From: Pseudomonas sp. Fl4BN1
Lineage (GTDB): Bacteria; Pseudomonadota; Gammaproteobacteria; Pseudomonadales; Pseudomonadaceae
Assembly (NCBI RefSeq): GCF_009908285.1
Contig: NZ_JAAARM010000001.1
Coordinates: 186,001 to 250,000, forward strand
Direction: 5' to 3'
DNA length: 64,000 nt
Shown here: positions 1-8,613 of the stretch, one piece after another
Numbering within the stretch: position 1 is the first letter of the stretch
How the letters are laid out: the number at the start of each line of letters is the position of its first letter
Notes under the pieces: generated by a model
The model's input: only the letters and a program-made list of their open reading frames with translations
Told to the model about the DNA's origin: nothing
Database searches by the model: none
Program-made: the position numbers and the translations under genes

Positions 1-178
1 TTCCTCGCAGCTATTATTACAAAATATTTCATCGGGGTATCTGCCCTGATACAAGGGCTAAGCAGACAGATTCGACCGGTTACAGAAACAGACTAAAAGC
101 CATTTCGAGGTTTTTCCCGTGGCATGCGCGGCATAGTCTGCAAACCATCAAATTCTCATGATCTTGCTGGAGTCCCGT

Positions 179-874
179 ATGTCCTCGGCCACCCTTCACT
201 ACATTTATGACCCGCTGTGCGGCTGGTGCTATGGCGCCAAGCCGCTGGTGCAGGCCGCCCAGGCGGTGGTTCCGGTGCAGGCCCACGCCGGCGGCATGAT
301 GACCGGTCGCAACCGCCAAGCGGTCTCGTCGCAGCTACGTGACTACGTCATGCCCCACGACCGGCGGATTGCCGAGTACACCGGGCAACCTTTCGGCCAG
401 GCCTACTTCGAGGGGTTGCTGCGGGATCACTCGGCGGTCTTCGACTCGGCACCACCGATTGCCGCAGTGCTGGCGGCCGAAGCCCTCGGTGGTCGCGGTC
501 TGGAGCTACTGGGGCGCCTGCAAACTGCTCATTACCTGGAGGGGCGGCGCATCGCCGATCGGGATGTATTGCTGGAACTCGCACAGGCCCTGGGTTTTGC
601 CACGGTAGAGTTCGAGGCAGCATTCGACCAGGTTATCGGGCATGAGCTGGATGAGCATATAAAGGCCAGCCGGGCCTTGCTGGCCAAGGTCGGCGGGCAG
701 GGCTTTCCGACCCTGGCCCTGGAGCGCGATGGCCGCTACCAGTTGCTCGATATCAGCTCCTGGCTGGGCAAACCCGAGGCCTTTGCCGAGTGGCTGAAGA
801 CTTCTCTGGGCGCGGACAGCGGCCCTCATGATGGCGCGATCCAGGCCTGTGGCCTGGACGGTTGTGCGCTTTGA
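179..874 (+). CDS. DsbA family thioredoxin-like oxidoreductase
   Basis: Predicted thiol-disulfide oxidoreductase of the DSBA-like thioredoxin fold, 231 residues. The redox motif CGWC sits near the N-terminus (Cys14 and Cys17), and a second Cys pair (CGLDGC) lies near the C-terminus. No signal peptide is visible, so a cytoplasmic role is more likely than a periplasmic one. I chose the ATG at 179 because a GGAG lies just upstream (168-172); an in-frame ATG at 158 has no such site. The next gene begins 28 bases downstream on the same strand and is probably cotranscribed. The substrate is unknown. The family is clear; the specific role is not. Confidence 0.8.
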   Translation: MSSATLHYIYDPLCGWCYGAKPLVQAAQAVVPVQAHAGGMMTGRNRQAVSSQLRDYVMPHDRRIAEYTGQPFGQAYFEGLLRDHSAVFDSAPPIAAVLAAEALGGRGLELLGRLQTAHYLEGRRIADRDVLLELAQALGFATVEFEAAFDQVIGHELDEHIKASRALLAKVGGQGFPTLALERDGRYQLLDISSWLGKPEAFAEWLKTSLGADSGPHDGAIQACGLDGCAL

Positions 875-901
875 TCTCACTTGACCTGCGTGGAGTCACC
901 C

Positions 902-1291
902 ATGGATAACCTAGCGTTGATCAGAAGCACCTATGAAGGTGCCAACTCCCAGGAAAATGCGAAAAATACCGCAGCCGCCCTGGCCCCCGATGCTCGCTGG
1001 ACCGAGGCGGCGGGTTTTCCCTATGCCGGTACCTACGTCGGTTTCGAGGCGGTGCTGGAGCATGTCTTCAAGCGCCTGGGCTCGGAGTGGCACGACTTCA
1101 CGTTCAAGGTCGAAAACTACGTGGCCCAAGGCGACAAGGTATTTGCCTATGGCAATTACCAGGGCATCTACAAGGATTCAGGTAAGCCCATTGATGTACG
1201 AGTGGCCCACCTTTGGACGCTGAAAGACGGCCAGGTCACCCATTTCGAGCAATTTGTCGACAGCCACAGTGTGCAGCTGGCGATGCTCTAA
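902..1291 (+). CDS. SnoaL-like / NTF2-fold protein
   Basis: Small 129-residue protein with the look of the SnoaL-like (NTF2 fold) family: an N-terminal helix, then alternating strands with the typical 'HLWTLKDGQVTHFEQF' ending. Such proteins are isomerases, hydrolases or ligand-binding folds, so no reaction can be assigned. The start at 902 follows a TGGAGT ribosome-binding site, and the longer frame from 881 adds residues with no support. It follows the DsbA-like gene closely, suggesting a two-gene operon. Fairly sure of the fold, not of the function. Confidence 0.7.
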   Translation: MDNLALIRSTYEGANSQENAKNTAAALAPDARWTEAAGFPYAGTYVGFEAVLEHVFKRLGSEWHDFTFKVENYVAQGDKVFAYGNYQGIYKDSGKPIDVRVAHLWTLKDGQVTHFEQFVDSHSVQLAML

Positions 1292-1339
1292 CCCGGTGTT
1301 CTTAGAACATTTTCAGCTATTCAAAGACGATTCACGAAA

Positions 1340-1369
1340 TTGACACGTTGTTAAGGGCGCAGATAGGAT
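1340..1369 (+). promoter_or_regulatory. Sigma70-type promoter
   Basis: TTGACA (1340-1345) is followed after 18 bases by TAGGAT (1364-1369). The predicted transcript would start near 1376 and meet a strong terminator at 1416-1450, well before the porin gene. Confidence 0.5.
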
Positions 1370-1375
1370 TCGCCC

Positions 1376-1450
1376 CAACGCCTGTGGCCACGAGCCATAA
1401 ATCAGAATAATAAAAGGCCCGCCGCGATCACTCGTGGGCGGGCTTTTTTG
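1376..1450 (+). ncRNA. Candidate small RNA or attenuated porin leader
   Basis: The interval between the predicted promoter and the intrinsic terminator is about 75 bases and has no convincing reading frame. It contains an A-rich AATAATAAAA stretch just before the terminator hairpin, a type of sequence bound by Hfq/Crc in pseudomonads. It is either a stand-alone small RNA or the aborted leader of the downstream OprD-type porin gene. No named RNA family was recognised. Confidence 0.35.
1416..1450 (+). terminator. Intrinsic terminator
   Basis: Perfect 7-bp stem GCCCGCC (1417-1423) with GGCGGGC (1437-1443), followed by six T. It lies about 80 bases upstream of the porin start codon. Confidence 0.8.
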
Positions 1451-1530
1451 TTTCGGCGGTAAAAGAGCGTTCAAACGCCATAGCCGCAAGAGCTCACAGC
1501 GCGTCACCAAACCGTAATAAGGAAAATAAA

Positions 1531-2817
1531 ATGTTGAAACAGCGGATCTGCTTGGTTGCACTGGGGATTTTGAGCGCTACACAGGCCATGGCCGACGGCC
1601 AGGCTGATGCCAAGGGTTTTGTCGAAGACAGCAGCCTGAAAGTGCTGCTGCGCAATGCCTACATCAATCGTGATTACAAAGACGGTAACGATGACAAGGC
1701 CGAATGGGGCCAAGCGGCCATCGGTACTTTCTCCTCCGGCTTCACTCAGGGCACCGTCGGCGTGGGCGTTGACGCCTTTGGCCTGTACGCACTGCGTCTG
1801 GATGGCGGCAAGGGCCGCAGCGGCGCCGGCGGCATCGACTTCTTCAAGCAGGGTGACAGCGGCAGTGCCGCCGATGACCTGAGCAAGTTCGGTGCGGCGG
1901 TCAAGTTCCGCCTGTCCAACACTGTACTGACCTACGGTGACCAGATGCCGGCGCTGCCGGTGCTGAACTACGACAACTCGCGCCTGCTGCCGGAAAGCTA
2001 TACCGGTACCCTGATCACCTCCAAGGAGATCAAGGGCCTGGAGCTGAACGCCGGTCACTTCACCGCCGAGTCGCGTAAAAGCGCTGAAGGCCGTGACAGT
2101 GGTGGCCTGAAGTCGATCGACGTGTTGGGCGGTAGCTACCAGTTCACCGAACAGTTCAAGGCTGCACTGTATGCTTCCGACGTCGAAGACGTGCTGAAGA
2201 AGCAGTACGTGAACCTGAACTACGTGTTCCCTCTGGCCACCGACCAGTCCCTGACCCTGGACTTCAACGGCTACCGCACCAAGCTGGACAAGTCCTACGC
2301 CAAGGACTCCGGCGCCGGCGGCCAGGACAACAAGATCTGGAGCCTGGCAGCGACTTTCGCCACAGGTCCGCACTCGTTCACTCTGGCTCACCAGCGCAGC
2401 ACCGGCGACAGCCACCTGGGTTACGCCTACGGCGGCTACCAGCGTGGTCAGAACCGTGTGGGTGACGGTGGCAACACCATCTACCTGGCCAACTCCTACT
2501 GGTCCGACTTCAATGCTGAAGACGAGCGCAGCTGGCAGCTGGGTTACGGTCTGGACTTCGGCGCCTTTGGCGTACCTGGCCTGAGCTACAACGTGGCCTA
2601 CATCCGTGGCGACAACATCACCACGTCCACCTCGAGCGGCGGCAGCGAGCGCGAAATCTTCAACCAGTTGAAGTACGTGGTTCAGAGCGGTCCGGCCAAG
2701 GACTTGAGCGTGAAAGTACGCAGCTCGGTACTGCGCGTGTCGCAGAAGTCTTCCGAGTACAACGTGGGTGGCAACGAACTGCGTGTGTTCGTCGACTACC
2801 CGATCAACGTGTTCTGA
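1531..2817 (+). CDS. OprD-family outer-membrane porin
   Basis: A 428-residue substrate-specific porin of the OprD/OprE group. It has a signal peptide ending at about residue 21 (ATQAMA), then the family opening 'GFVEDSSLKVLLRNAY', alternating amphipathic strands rich in aromatic residues, and a C-terminal Phe typical of proteins assembled by the Bam complex. OprD-type porins import amino acids, peptides or aromatic acids; the substrate of this one cannot be told from sequence. AAGGA precedes the start. An intrinsic terminator follows the gene, so it is monocistronic. The short promoter-terminator unit upstream may regulate it. Confidence 0.85.
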   Translation: MLKQRICLVALGILSATQAMADGQADAKGFVEDSSLKVLLRNAYINRDYKDGNDDKAEWGQAAIGTFSSGFTQGTVGVGVDAFGLYALRLDGGKGRSGAGGIDFFKQGDSGSAADDLSKFGAAVKFRLSNTVLTYGDQMPALPVLNYDNSRLLPESYTGTLITSKEIKGLELNAGHFTAESRKSAEGRDSGGLKSIDVLGGSYQFTEQFKAALYASDVEDVLKKQYVNLNYVFPLATDQSLTLDFNGYRTKLDKSYAKDSGAGGQDNKIWSLAATFATGPHSFTLAHQRSTGDSHLGYAYGGYQRGQNRVGDGGNTIYLANSYWSDFNAEDERSWQLGYGLDFGAFGVPGLSYNVAYIRGDNITTSTSSGGSEREIFNQLKYVVQSGPAKDLSVKVRSSVLRVSQKSSEYNVGGNELRVFVDYPINVF

Positions 2818-2858
2818 TAAACGTCTGATCGTGACCTGACCGCAGGTTGCTGCACTGG

Positions 2859-2888
2859 AAAAAGCCCCGACTGGTTCGGGGCTTTTTC
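2859..2888 (+). terminator. Intrinsic terminator of the porin gene
   Basis: A 12-bp stem, AAAAAGCCCCGA (2859-2870) with TCGGGGCTTTTT (2876-2887), with a 5-base loop. Confidence 0.9.
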
Positions 2889-3176
2889 ATGCCTGTGGTA
2901 CGGCTGGAAAAACCTCCGTTGGAACAACTTTCTGGGCTGTCAGCCGGCGCTGGAGTCGACAGGCTGGACCTGGCTGGAATGGATAGCGGCGGCGCGTTGC
3001 TTTCCGGGTATTTCCCACTAGCTTTATGCCATCAGGGATGAGGTTCCAGCCGTAATGGATGCGGGAGAAATTGCGGCGTGCCGCCCATCCCTGTGCTTGG
3101 CCGATGTTGTTGCGCCCTGCCGCCGCTCTGCTGCGGGTCGCTTGGTCCTTACCTTCCTGGAGCACAGGAGATCACC
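2889..3176. other. Intergenic region upstream of multicopper oxidase
   Basis: About 290 bases without a credible gene. Open frames here lack ribosome-binding sites and look like chance frames. It should hold the promoter of the multicopper oxidase gene, but I could not pick one out. An AGGAGA ribosome-binding site is at 3163-3168. Confidence 0.4.
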
Positions 3177-5210
3177 ATGAAAGTAACCCTGCCGATAACC
3201 GCCTATGGCGGATGTATCCTGCTGTCTGTGGCTTGCAGTATCCCCCCTGTCGCGGCCGAAGAAGTCACACGAATATTCGAGAACCCCAGCAGCCTGGAGC
3301 AGCAGGTGCCGGAGCAGGAAACCACGGAAACCACACAGTTGATGTCGTCCAAGGCGACGACCTTGAGCCCCTTGGCGCTACCGCCCCACGGCGGTACCGA
3401 ACGCGCCCTGGTGCTGAACATCGACTACACCCAGAGCACGCTTTTCGATCCGGCGACCGGGCGCAAGGTACCGGTCAGATTGCGCAGCTACCGTGGCACA
3501 GGCGTGAACCCCTTGGCCCCCTTCGTGGCTCCGACCATCAACGTGACGCCGGGCGACACCGTGCGCATCACCCTCAACAACAAGCTCAAGCCCAAGGATG
3601 AACAGCCCTGCAACGCACACTCCGGCGAACCGGACAAGCCGCAGTGTTTCAACAGCACCAACCTGCACTCCCATGGCTTGTGGGTCAGTCCCGCCGGTAA
3701 CAGCGACAACGTGATGCTGTCGATCAATCCCGGTGTCAGCTTCCAGTACGAGTACAACATTCCCGCCGACCATCCGGCCGGGACCTTCTGGTACCACCCC
3801 CACCGCCATGGCTCCACCGCCCTGCAGGTCGCCAGTGGCATGGCCGGTGCGCTGATCATCCGTGGCAGCCGTCTTCCAGGCAAGAGGGCCAACGGCGACC
3901 TCGACACCCTGCTCAAGTCGGCCGATGGCAAGGCCTTTCCTGAACGCCTGCTAGTGCTGCAGCAGATCCCCTATGCCTGCAAGGGGGTCAAGACCGACCC
4001 TGTGACCGGCGACAAGAGCGTGAACTGGAACTGCGATGCGGGCGAGGTGGGCGTGGTCGAGGACTTTGCCCAGTTCACGCCGCAGAGCTGGGGCCAGTCG
4101 GGTCGCTACACCAGCATCAATGGCCTGGTGCAGCCGATCTTTCGCAAGGCCCGTGCCGGCCAGGTGGAGCGCTGGCGCCTGGTGCATGCGGGCATCCGCG
4201 ACACCATCAAACTGGAGTTTCGCAAGCTCGCCGACAGCGGTCTGCAAAAGAGTAACGCGGGCGTTGCCGCGGTCGACGCCGATGCTTTTGTCAGCCAGCA
4301 ATGCGTGGGCGAACCGGTGGACTACCAAGTGGTCGCCGCCGATGGCCTGACCCTGGGCAAGGCGCAGAAACTCAGCCAGGTCACCCTGCAGCCTGGTTAC
4401 CGTAACGACCTGCTGATGGTCTTCCCGCAAACCGGACGCTATTGCGTGGTGGATGCCGCGCAGTCCGCCGACGGCGGCGTGGCCCAGGCGGCAAGCGGTC
4501 GGCAGATACTGGGGTTTGTCGATGTGGTGGGCGGCACCGAGGTCAAGGACACCAGCGCCTACCTGACTCAGCTGCTGGTCGACTCGGCCCGTCGCAACAT
4601 GCCGGACAGTGTGCAGAACCAGATCATCGGCGACCTCAACAACGGTCTGCTGCTGACCAAGTTCGTGCCTCATAAAAGCATCGGTGACGATGAAGTGAAG
4701 GGTAAGCCTGTGGAGTCGCTGATGTTCTTCATCAACCGCGACGACAAGAAAAATCCCAAGTTTGAAGTCGGTACCAGCATGGACGACGTCAAACCCTATG
4801 AGCCCGGCAAGATCAATCGCCACCTGACCCTGGGCACGGCGCAAACCTGGATGCTGAGCTCGGGTTTTGCCAGCCACCCGTTCCATATCCATGTCAATCC
4901 GTTCCAGGTGGAGAAGATCATCGGCCCGGACGGCACGGATCTCAGCGAGCCAGGAGCGATCGACAAAGCCGACCCAGACGACAAGCAATACGCCGGACTC
5001 AAGGGGGTGTGGAAAGACACGCTGTTCGTCAAGGGACCGGACAAGGATGGCCGGCGCTACACCTTGTACGTGCGCACTCGCTATGAACGTTACATCGGCG
5101 AATTCGTGCTGCACTGTCACATCCTCGACCACGAGGACCAGGGCATGATGCAGAACGTCAGCATCGAGCTGTCCGACGGCCAGGGCGGAACCGCGCCTAT
5201 GCACCATTGA
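3177..5210 (+). CDS. Exported multicopper oxidase
   Basis: A 677-residue periplasmic multicopper oxidase with all four copper-binding segments: HSHG (164-167), WYHPH (205-209), HPFHIH (from 567) and HCH with a following His and axial Met (646-657). Signal peptide ends near residue 27 (PVAA). It couples oxidation of an unknown substrate (phenol, metal ion or similar) to reduction of oxygen to water. It is longer than CopA/CueO types and has no Met-rich copper-resistance segment, so copper tolerance is not the obvious role. The start at 3177 has GGAGA upstream. The downstream genes for an exported protein and a TPR lipoprotein, and the opposing cytochrome c gene, suggest a periplasmic redox module. 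Confidence 0.85.
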   Translation: MKVTLPITAYGGCILLSVACSIPPVAAEEVTRIFENPSSLEQQVPEQETTETTQLMSSKATTLSPLALPPHGGTERALVLNIDYTQSTLFDPATGRKVPVRLRSYRGTGVNPLAPFVAPTINVTPGDTVRITLNNKLKPKDEQPCNAHSGEPDKPQCFNSTNLHSHGLWVSPAGNSDNVMLSINPGVSFQYEYNIPADHPAGTFWYHPHRHGSTALQVASGMAGALIIRGSRLPGKRANGDLDTLLKSADGKAFPERLLVLQQIPYACKGVKTDPVTGDKSVNWNCDAGEVGVVEDFAQFTPQSWGQSGRYTSINGLVQPIFRKARAGQVERWRLVHAGIRDTIKLEFRKLADSGLQKSNAGVAAVDADAFVSQQCVGEPVDYQVVAADGLTLGKAQKLSQVTLQPGYRNDLLMVFPQTGRYCVVDAAQSADGGVAQAASGRQILGFVDVVGGTEVKDTSAYLTQLLVDSARRNMPDSVQNQIIGDLNNGLLLTKFVPHKSIGDDEVKGKPVESLMFFINRDDKKNPKFEVGTSMDDVKPYEPGKINRHLTLGTAQTWMLSSGFASHPFHIHVNPFQVEKIIGPDGTDLSEPGAIDKADPDDKQYAGLKGVWKDTLFVKGPDKDGRRYTLYVRTRYERYIGEFVLHCHILDHEDQGMMQNVSIELSDGQGGTAPMHH

Positions 5211-5259
5211 GCCGTTGAAGGAAAAGGAGGGCGCCTTGCTCGGCGCTTTCCGATGGCAC

Positions 5260-5300
5260 GTGAGGGGCGTGACTTTGATAGAGTCACGCCCCTCACTTTT
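5260..5300 (+). terminator. Long perfect hairpin terminator
   Basis: Perfect 15-bp inverted repeat (5260-5274 with 5282-5296) with a 7-base loop, followed by TTTT. It ends the oxidase transcript and lies only about 20 bases before the next start codon. Confidence 0.85.
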
Positions 5301-5318
5301 CCATCACGGATGATCTCG

Positions 5319-5984
5319 ATGTTCCGTTCCCTGTTGTCCGGCCTGTGCCTGCTGAGCGTCGCCAGCATCGCCCATGGCCAGCAAGCAACCTCGCCCGAGC
5401 AGTTGCTGGCCGACTTCTCCCGTTGTGACGCGCAATTCTTCCAAACCCTGAACACGGCCCAACTGCCGGCCGGTACCCTGAGCCTGGCCCAGTATGGTGC
5501 GGTGAAGGCGCCCAAGGTCATCAACCCCTTGCAGGAAGGCGGCCGTTACCAAGCCTTCGAGCAACCGCTGACGGTCAATGGCGTGCGCCTGGTGGGTTAT
5601 TACAACGAGGCCCAGTCGCTGAAGTCGGTGGGCAACTTGCTGTTCTGGGGATTCATCGCCGAGGGTGAACCTAAAGCGGTGGCCGCGAGCCTCAAACCAT
5701 TGTTGATGGACAACGCCCGCTTGCAGGCGGATCGCAGCGCCATGACCCGGGTGGAGATCCGTCGCGTCGGCGACCCGATCCAGCAATGGCGCACCGAAGG
5801 TCTGGCGGGCGGTGGCGTGGCCACGCCGTTCGGTTACGTCGAGCGCATATTGAGCATCGACAACGGTACCAGCAGCGCGCCGATCTCTGGTCGCACCACG
5901 ATCTTCTGCAGCTTGCAGGGCACGGTTACTGCGCCGCTGCTGCAAGTGTATCGCCCTGACCTCAACGCTCACCTGCTGGATTGA
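5319..5984 (+). CDS. Exported protein of unknown function
   Basis: I do not recognise this 221-residue protein. It has a clear signal peptide (MFRSLLSGLCLLSVASIAHG) and a soluble mature part with only two Cys, consistent with a periplasmic protein. Start 5319 has GGA eight bases upstream; an ATG at 5310 in the same frame is also possible. The stop codon overlaps a possible TTG start of the following lipoprotein gene, so the two are translationally close. The position after the multicopper oxidase suggests a shared periplasmic process, but a strong terminator lies between, so it needs its own promoter or read-through. Confidence 0.65.
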   Translation: MFRSLLSGLCLLSVASIAHGQQATSPEQLLADFSRCDAQFFQTLNTAQLPAGTLSLAQYGAVKAPKVINPLQEGGRYQAFEQPLTVNGVRLVGYYNEAQSLKSVGNLLFWGFIAEGEPKAVAASLKPLLMDNARLQADRSAMTRVEIRRVGDPIQQWRTEGLAGGGVATPFGYVERILSIDNGTSSAPISGRTTIFCSLQGTVTAPLLQVYRPDLNAHLLD

Positions 5985-5989
5985 AAAAC

Positions 5990-6685
5990 ATGCCTTCATT
6001 GTCTATTCGCGGGTTGCTCCTGCTCTTGTGTGCTCTGGCTGTGACCGGCTGCGCCAGCCTGCAGAGCCAGGATCAGATCAACTTCGCCCATTGCCGTCTG
6101 GCGAGCCAGGCTTCCAAAGCCGAGAAGTTTGATGTGGTGCTGCAAGAGGCGGATCTGTGCCTGTCCAGGAACCAGCTGTCCAAGTCCACACAAAGCCTGG
6201 TGTACTGGTTGAAGTCCGACGCCTACGCCAGCTTCAAGCGTTACCCGGAAGCCATCAGCGCCAAGGAAAAGTCCATCGAGCTGGGAGCCAAGCCCGATGC
6301 TCGAGCAGTGCTGGACCTGAGCCGTCTGTACCGCGAGGCGGGCAACCCGCAAAAGGCCCTGCAACTGGTGCAGTCCAACCTCGATGCCAACCTTGGCGAG
6401 GCGGGCAAGGGCAGTGGCTTCAACATGCCGACCTACTACCATCTGGGCCAGGCCCTCTATGACCTGGGGCAATATCGCGAGGCCGCCGAAGCCTACAGCG
6501 CCGGCCTGCAGAAACAGCCGGACTATGCCTGGGCCTTCTACCATCGGGGCCTGGCTTACGACAAACTCGACCTGACCGATGACGCCCGCAGCGACTTCAG
6601 CCAGTTCGCCAAGTTGGTAAACCAGAAGTACGTCGAGCCACAGCACCAGGCCAAACTGACCGAGTACAAGATCACCCTGCCCTGA
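5990..6685 (+). CDS. TPR-repeat lipoprotein
   Basis: A 231-residue predicted lipoprotein: signal peptide with lipobox VTGC (Cys at about residue 21), then helical repeats of the tetratricopeptide type, clearest near the C-terminus ('YYHLGQALYDLGQYREAAEAY' and the repeat after it). TPR lipoproteins scaffold protein complexes in the periplasm. I took the ATG at 5990; a TTG at 5981 overlaps the stop of the upstream gene. It follows that gene directly and ends at a terminator shared with the opposing gene. Confidence 0.75.
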   Translation: MPSLSIRGLLLLLCALAVTGCASLQSQDQINFAHCRLASQASKAEKFDVVLQEADLCLSRNQLSKSTQSLVYWLKSDAYASFKRYPEAISAKEKSIELGAKPDARAVLDLSRLYREAGNPQKALQLVQSNLDANLGEAGKGSGFNMPTYYHLGQALYDLGQYREAAEAYSAGLQKQPDYAWAFYHRGLAYDKLDLTDDARSDFSQFAKLVNQKYVEPQHQAKLTEYKITLP

Positions 6686-6706
6686 GCAAGGCGCTGATTA
6701 CGCCAC

Positions 6707-6733
6707 AGGCTCGCCTGAGCGCGAGCCTTCTTT
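6707..6733. terminator. Hairpin between convergent genes
   Basis: Stem AGGCTCGC (6707-6714) with GCGAGCCT (6721-6728), 6-base loop, then a T-rich run. It can end the lipoprotein transcript. Confidence 0.65.
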
Positions 6734-6750
6734 AGCAAGATCGGTTGTCC

Positions 6751-7884
6751 TCAATCATCGGGATTGAGGGCGAACTTCAGTTGATTCCGCTCCAGGTACA
6801 CCACCGCCTCGCGGCCATGGATATCCACCGGGCGCGCCGATACCGCTTCATGCTCCGGGACGATCTTGGACAGCAGCTTGCGCTGTACGTCGACCCGCCA
6901 GATACAGGCCCTGGGTCCTTCGTTGTCGAAATACATCACCGGACGAGTTTCGCTCCAGGTCGGGTTGACGATGCTCCAGCCCGAGTCGACTTCGTTGTGC
7001 TCGGTGACGTTCTCGGAGTAAGTGCCGTTGCTCTGCTGGTCGTAGTCCAGGGACAGGCTGTAGTTCTCCTGGTTGAGGTCATGCGCCACCCGCGCCCGCG
7101 CATGGCGCAGGGTGTTGGTCGGCGACTGGAACAGCTGCTGGCTGGCTTCGGGTGCCCGGCGTGAGCCCAGGTGGTAAGTCATGCTTTGCTGCAGATCGCC
7201 GCCGCTGCGCTGGCGGTAGTAGAACAACCCGTCAGCGATGCCGGCAAAGCGCATGCCCTGATCGTTGGAGCCCGGCGAGGACCAGCCGACGAAGCCAATA
7301 TCCTGGGCGATGGGGTGCAGGCCTGGCTGGTCATCGGCGTACTCGTACAGCGTGCCGATATACCCCGTCTGGCCCTGCTGGTACTGGCCGACAAACAGCA
7401 CCACATGCAACACCCCGGCAATCACCTGGGTATCGACGATCTGCTGATCGCCCTGCGGGGGCGCAGCGTTGAAGGTTGCGAGGGGATAGCGCTGCCAGCC
7501 GTCGGGGTCCAGCAGGCTGTATTGGCTCGTAGGCGCCATCGGCCGCAGTTGCTCCTTGCTCGGTGCCGGCGGGATTGGCAGCGGCTGCGGCGCAAGCATC
7601 TTCAACTGGGCCCGATAGGCGCCTTCCAGGCAGTCCGTGGAGTTACAGGTGTTGCGCTCCTGCAGCCAGCGCACCTGCAACAGGCGAAACACCTGCAAGT
7701 GCTTCAGTGCCTTGTAGCGGCGGTTCAGCTCTTCGTCCTGGGCGGACAGGCTCGGCGTATCGCAGACAGTCTTTTCCACCTGGGTCGAGGCCTTGCTGCA
7801 GTCGAAACCAGCGGCCTGCACATTAGGCATGAGCGCGGCCAGGGCAAGAGCCGTAGCTGCCAGCGACAGTAAAGGGAGCTTCAT
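6751..7884 (-). CDS. Exported protein with LprI-like (DUF1311-type) N-terminal domain
   Basis: A 377-residue exported protein. After a signal peptide ending near residue 25 comes a Cys-containing segment (FDCSKASTQVEKTVC, LSAQDEELNRRY, NTCNSTDCLEGAY) that matches the pattern of the lysozyme-inhibitor-like LprI/DUF1311 domain. The remaining ~280 residues are rich in aromatic and polar residues with no family I recognise. The start ATG at 7884 has AAGGA upstream; a TTG one codon earlier is less likely. It lies 32 bases after the cytochrome gene on the same strand, so the two are probably one operon. Whether it inhibits lysozyme is unknown. Confidence 0.65.
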   Translation of the reverse strand: MKLPLLSLAATALALAALMPNVQAAGFDCSKASTQVEKTVCDTPSLSAQDEELNRRYKALKHLQVFRLLQVRWLQERNTCNSTDCLEGAYRAQLKMLAPQPLPIPPAPSKEQLRPMAPTSQYSLLDPDGWQRYPLATFNAAPPQGDQQIVDTQVIAGVLHVVLFVGQYQQGQTGYIGTLYEYADDQPGLHPIAQDIGFVGWSSPGSNDQGMRFAGIADGLFYYRQRSGGDLQQSMTYHLGSRRAPEASQQLFQSPTNTLRHARARVAHDLNQENYSLSLDYDQQSNGTYSENVTEHNEVDSGWSIVNPTWSETRPVMYFDNEGPRACIWRVDVQRKLLSKIVPEHEAVSARPVDIHGREAVVYLERNQLKFALNPDD

Positions 7885-7916
7885 CAAAACATCCTTGTAG
7901 GAAGGTGAGGCAGGGG

Positions 7917-8303
7917 TCAGTTCGTCTGGAACGTCTGCAGGTAGGTCAGCAGGTTGTCGATTTTTTCCTCATCGCTCAGCCCCCAGAAAATCATCCGGGT
8001 GCCGGGAACCACGGCTTTCGGATCCTCGAGGTACTGGATGAGTTTTTCTCGGGTCCAGACAATGCCCGACGACTTCATGGCCGCCGAGTATTGATAGTCC
8101 TGGGCACTACCGGCCGGTCTCCCGATGATGCCGTTGAGCTGCGGTCCGAATGAACTACGCACCGCAGGGCCAATGTTGTGGCAGCCGCTGCACAGCCGCT
8201 TGAACAGCTTGGCGCCGGCTTCGGCATCACCGGCTGTGGCGGGGGAGGTGAGTAGCACTGAGCTGACCAGCAGGGCCAGGGTCGAGACGGCGATTCGCTT
8301 CAT
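7917..8303 (-). CDS. Periplasmic class I cytochrome c
   Basis: A 128-residue mono-haem cytochrome c: signal peptide ending at residue 24 (ATA), haem motif CSGCH (Cys38, Cys41, His42) and a likely axial Met at 104 in 'GTRMIFWG'. The 'KLFKRLCSGCHNI ... GPQLNGIIGRPAGS' pattern is that of cytochrome c550/c2-type carriers. It moves electrons in the periplasm. GGAG lies upstream of the ATG. It faces the multicopper oxidase group, which may supply or accept electrons, but this link is only inferred from position. Confidence 0.85.
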   Translation of the reverse strand: MKRIAVSTLALLVSSVLLTSPATAGDAEAGAKLFKRLCSGCHNIGPAVRSSFGPQLNGIIGRPAGSAQDYQYSAAMKSSGIVWTREKLIQYLEDPKAVVPGTRMIFWGLSDEEKIDNLLTYLQTFQTN

Positions 8304-8613
8304 GTTCTGCTCCAGACCGGATAACGCGTACAGCTGAAATCGGCGGCTATTTGATCATGAAGTGCATCGGCCCGGGAGGCATTGCGGCAACTTTCAGTGG
8401 GGTGGGAAGATTGTCCAGAAACAACAAAGCCCTGGCATTTCTGCGAGGGCTTCGTCTTGCAGGGTACGGCACCAGAGGTCGACCCCGGGAGCGAGTGATT
8501 ACAGTGCGAGGACGCGCGCAATCAGGAGCAGGTGCTGGGAAAAACTACTCATGGGCCGCCATCGCTACGCATTGAGCAACCAGAAGACAGCCACTGACCT
8601 GACAGACAAAAAT
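8304..8613. other. Gene-free region holding a tRNA remnant
   Basis: No credible coding frame. The right half holds a degenerate copy of the tRNA-Thr 3' end and terminator found intact at 15651-15771 (see 8415-8510). This marks the left boundary of a decayed island. Confidence 0.5.
8415..8510 (-). pseudogene. Degenerate tRNA-Thr 3' fragment plus terminator (att-like)
   Basis: The first 18 bases (8415-8432) are identical to 15651-15668 beside the intact tRNA-Thr. Homology continues through the tRNA terminator and the T-arm and variable region: CGGCACCAG, GTCGA, CCCGGGA and GTGATTACA are recognisable in the right order and spacing, with substitutions and small gaps. The fragment fades at the anticodon stem, as expected for a tRNA 3'-end attachment-site copy rather than a full gene. 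It is in the same orientation as the intact tRNA. Confidence 0.65.

Noticed and set aside
1504..2415. 303-codon minus-strand frame inside the porin gene
   Set aside because: A shadow of the porin coding strand: high Gln/Val/Gly composition, no site, and the opposite frame is a clear OprD-type porin.
8415..8510. A second complete tRNA gene
   Set aside because: The acceptor, D-arm and anticodon stem cannot be folded; only the 3' part and terminator are recognisable, so it is treated as a remnant.
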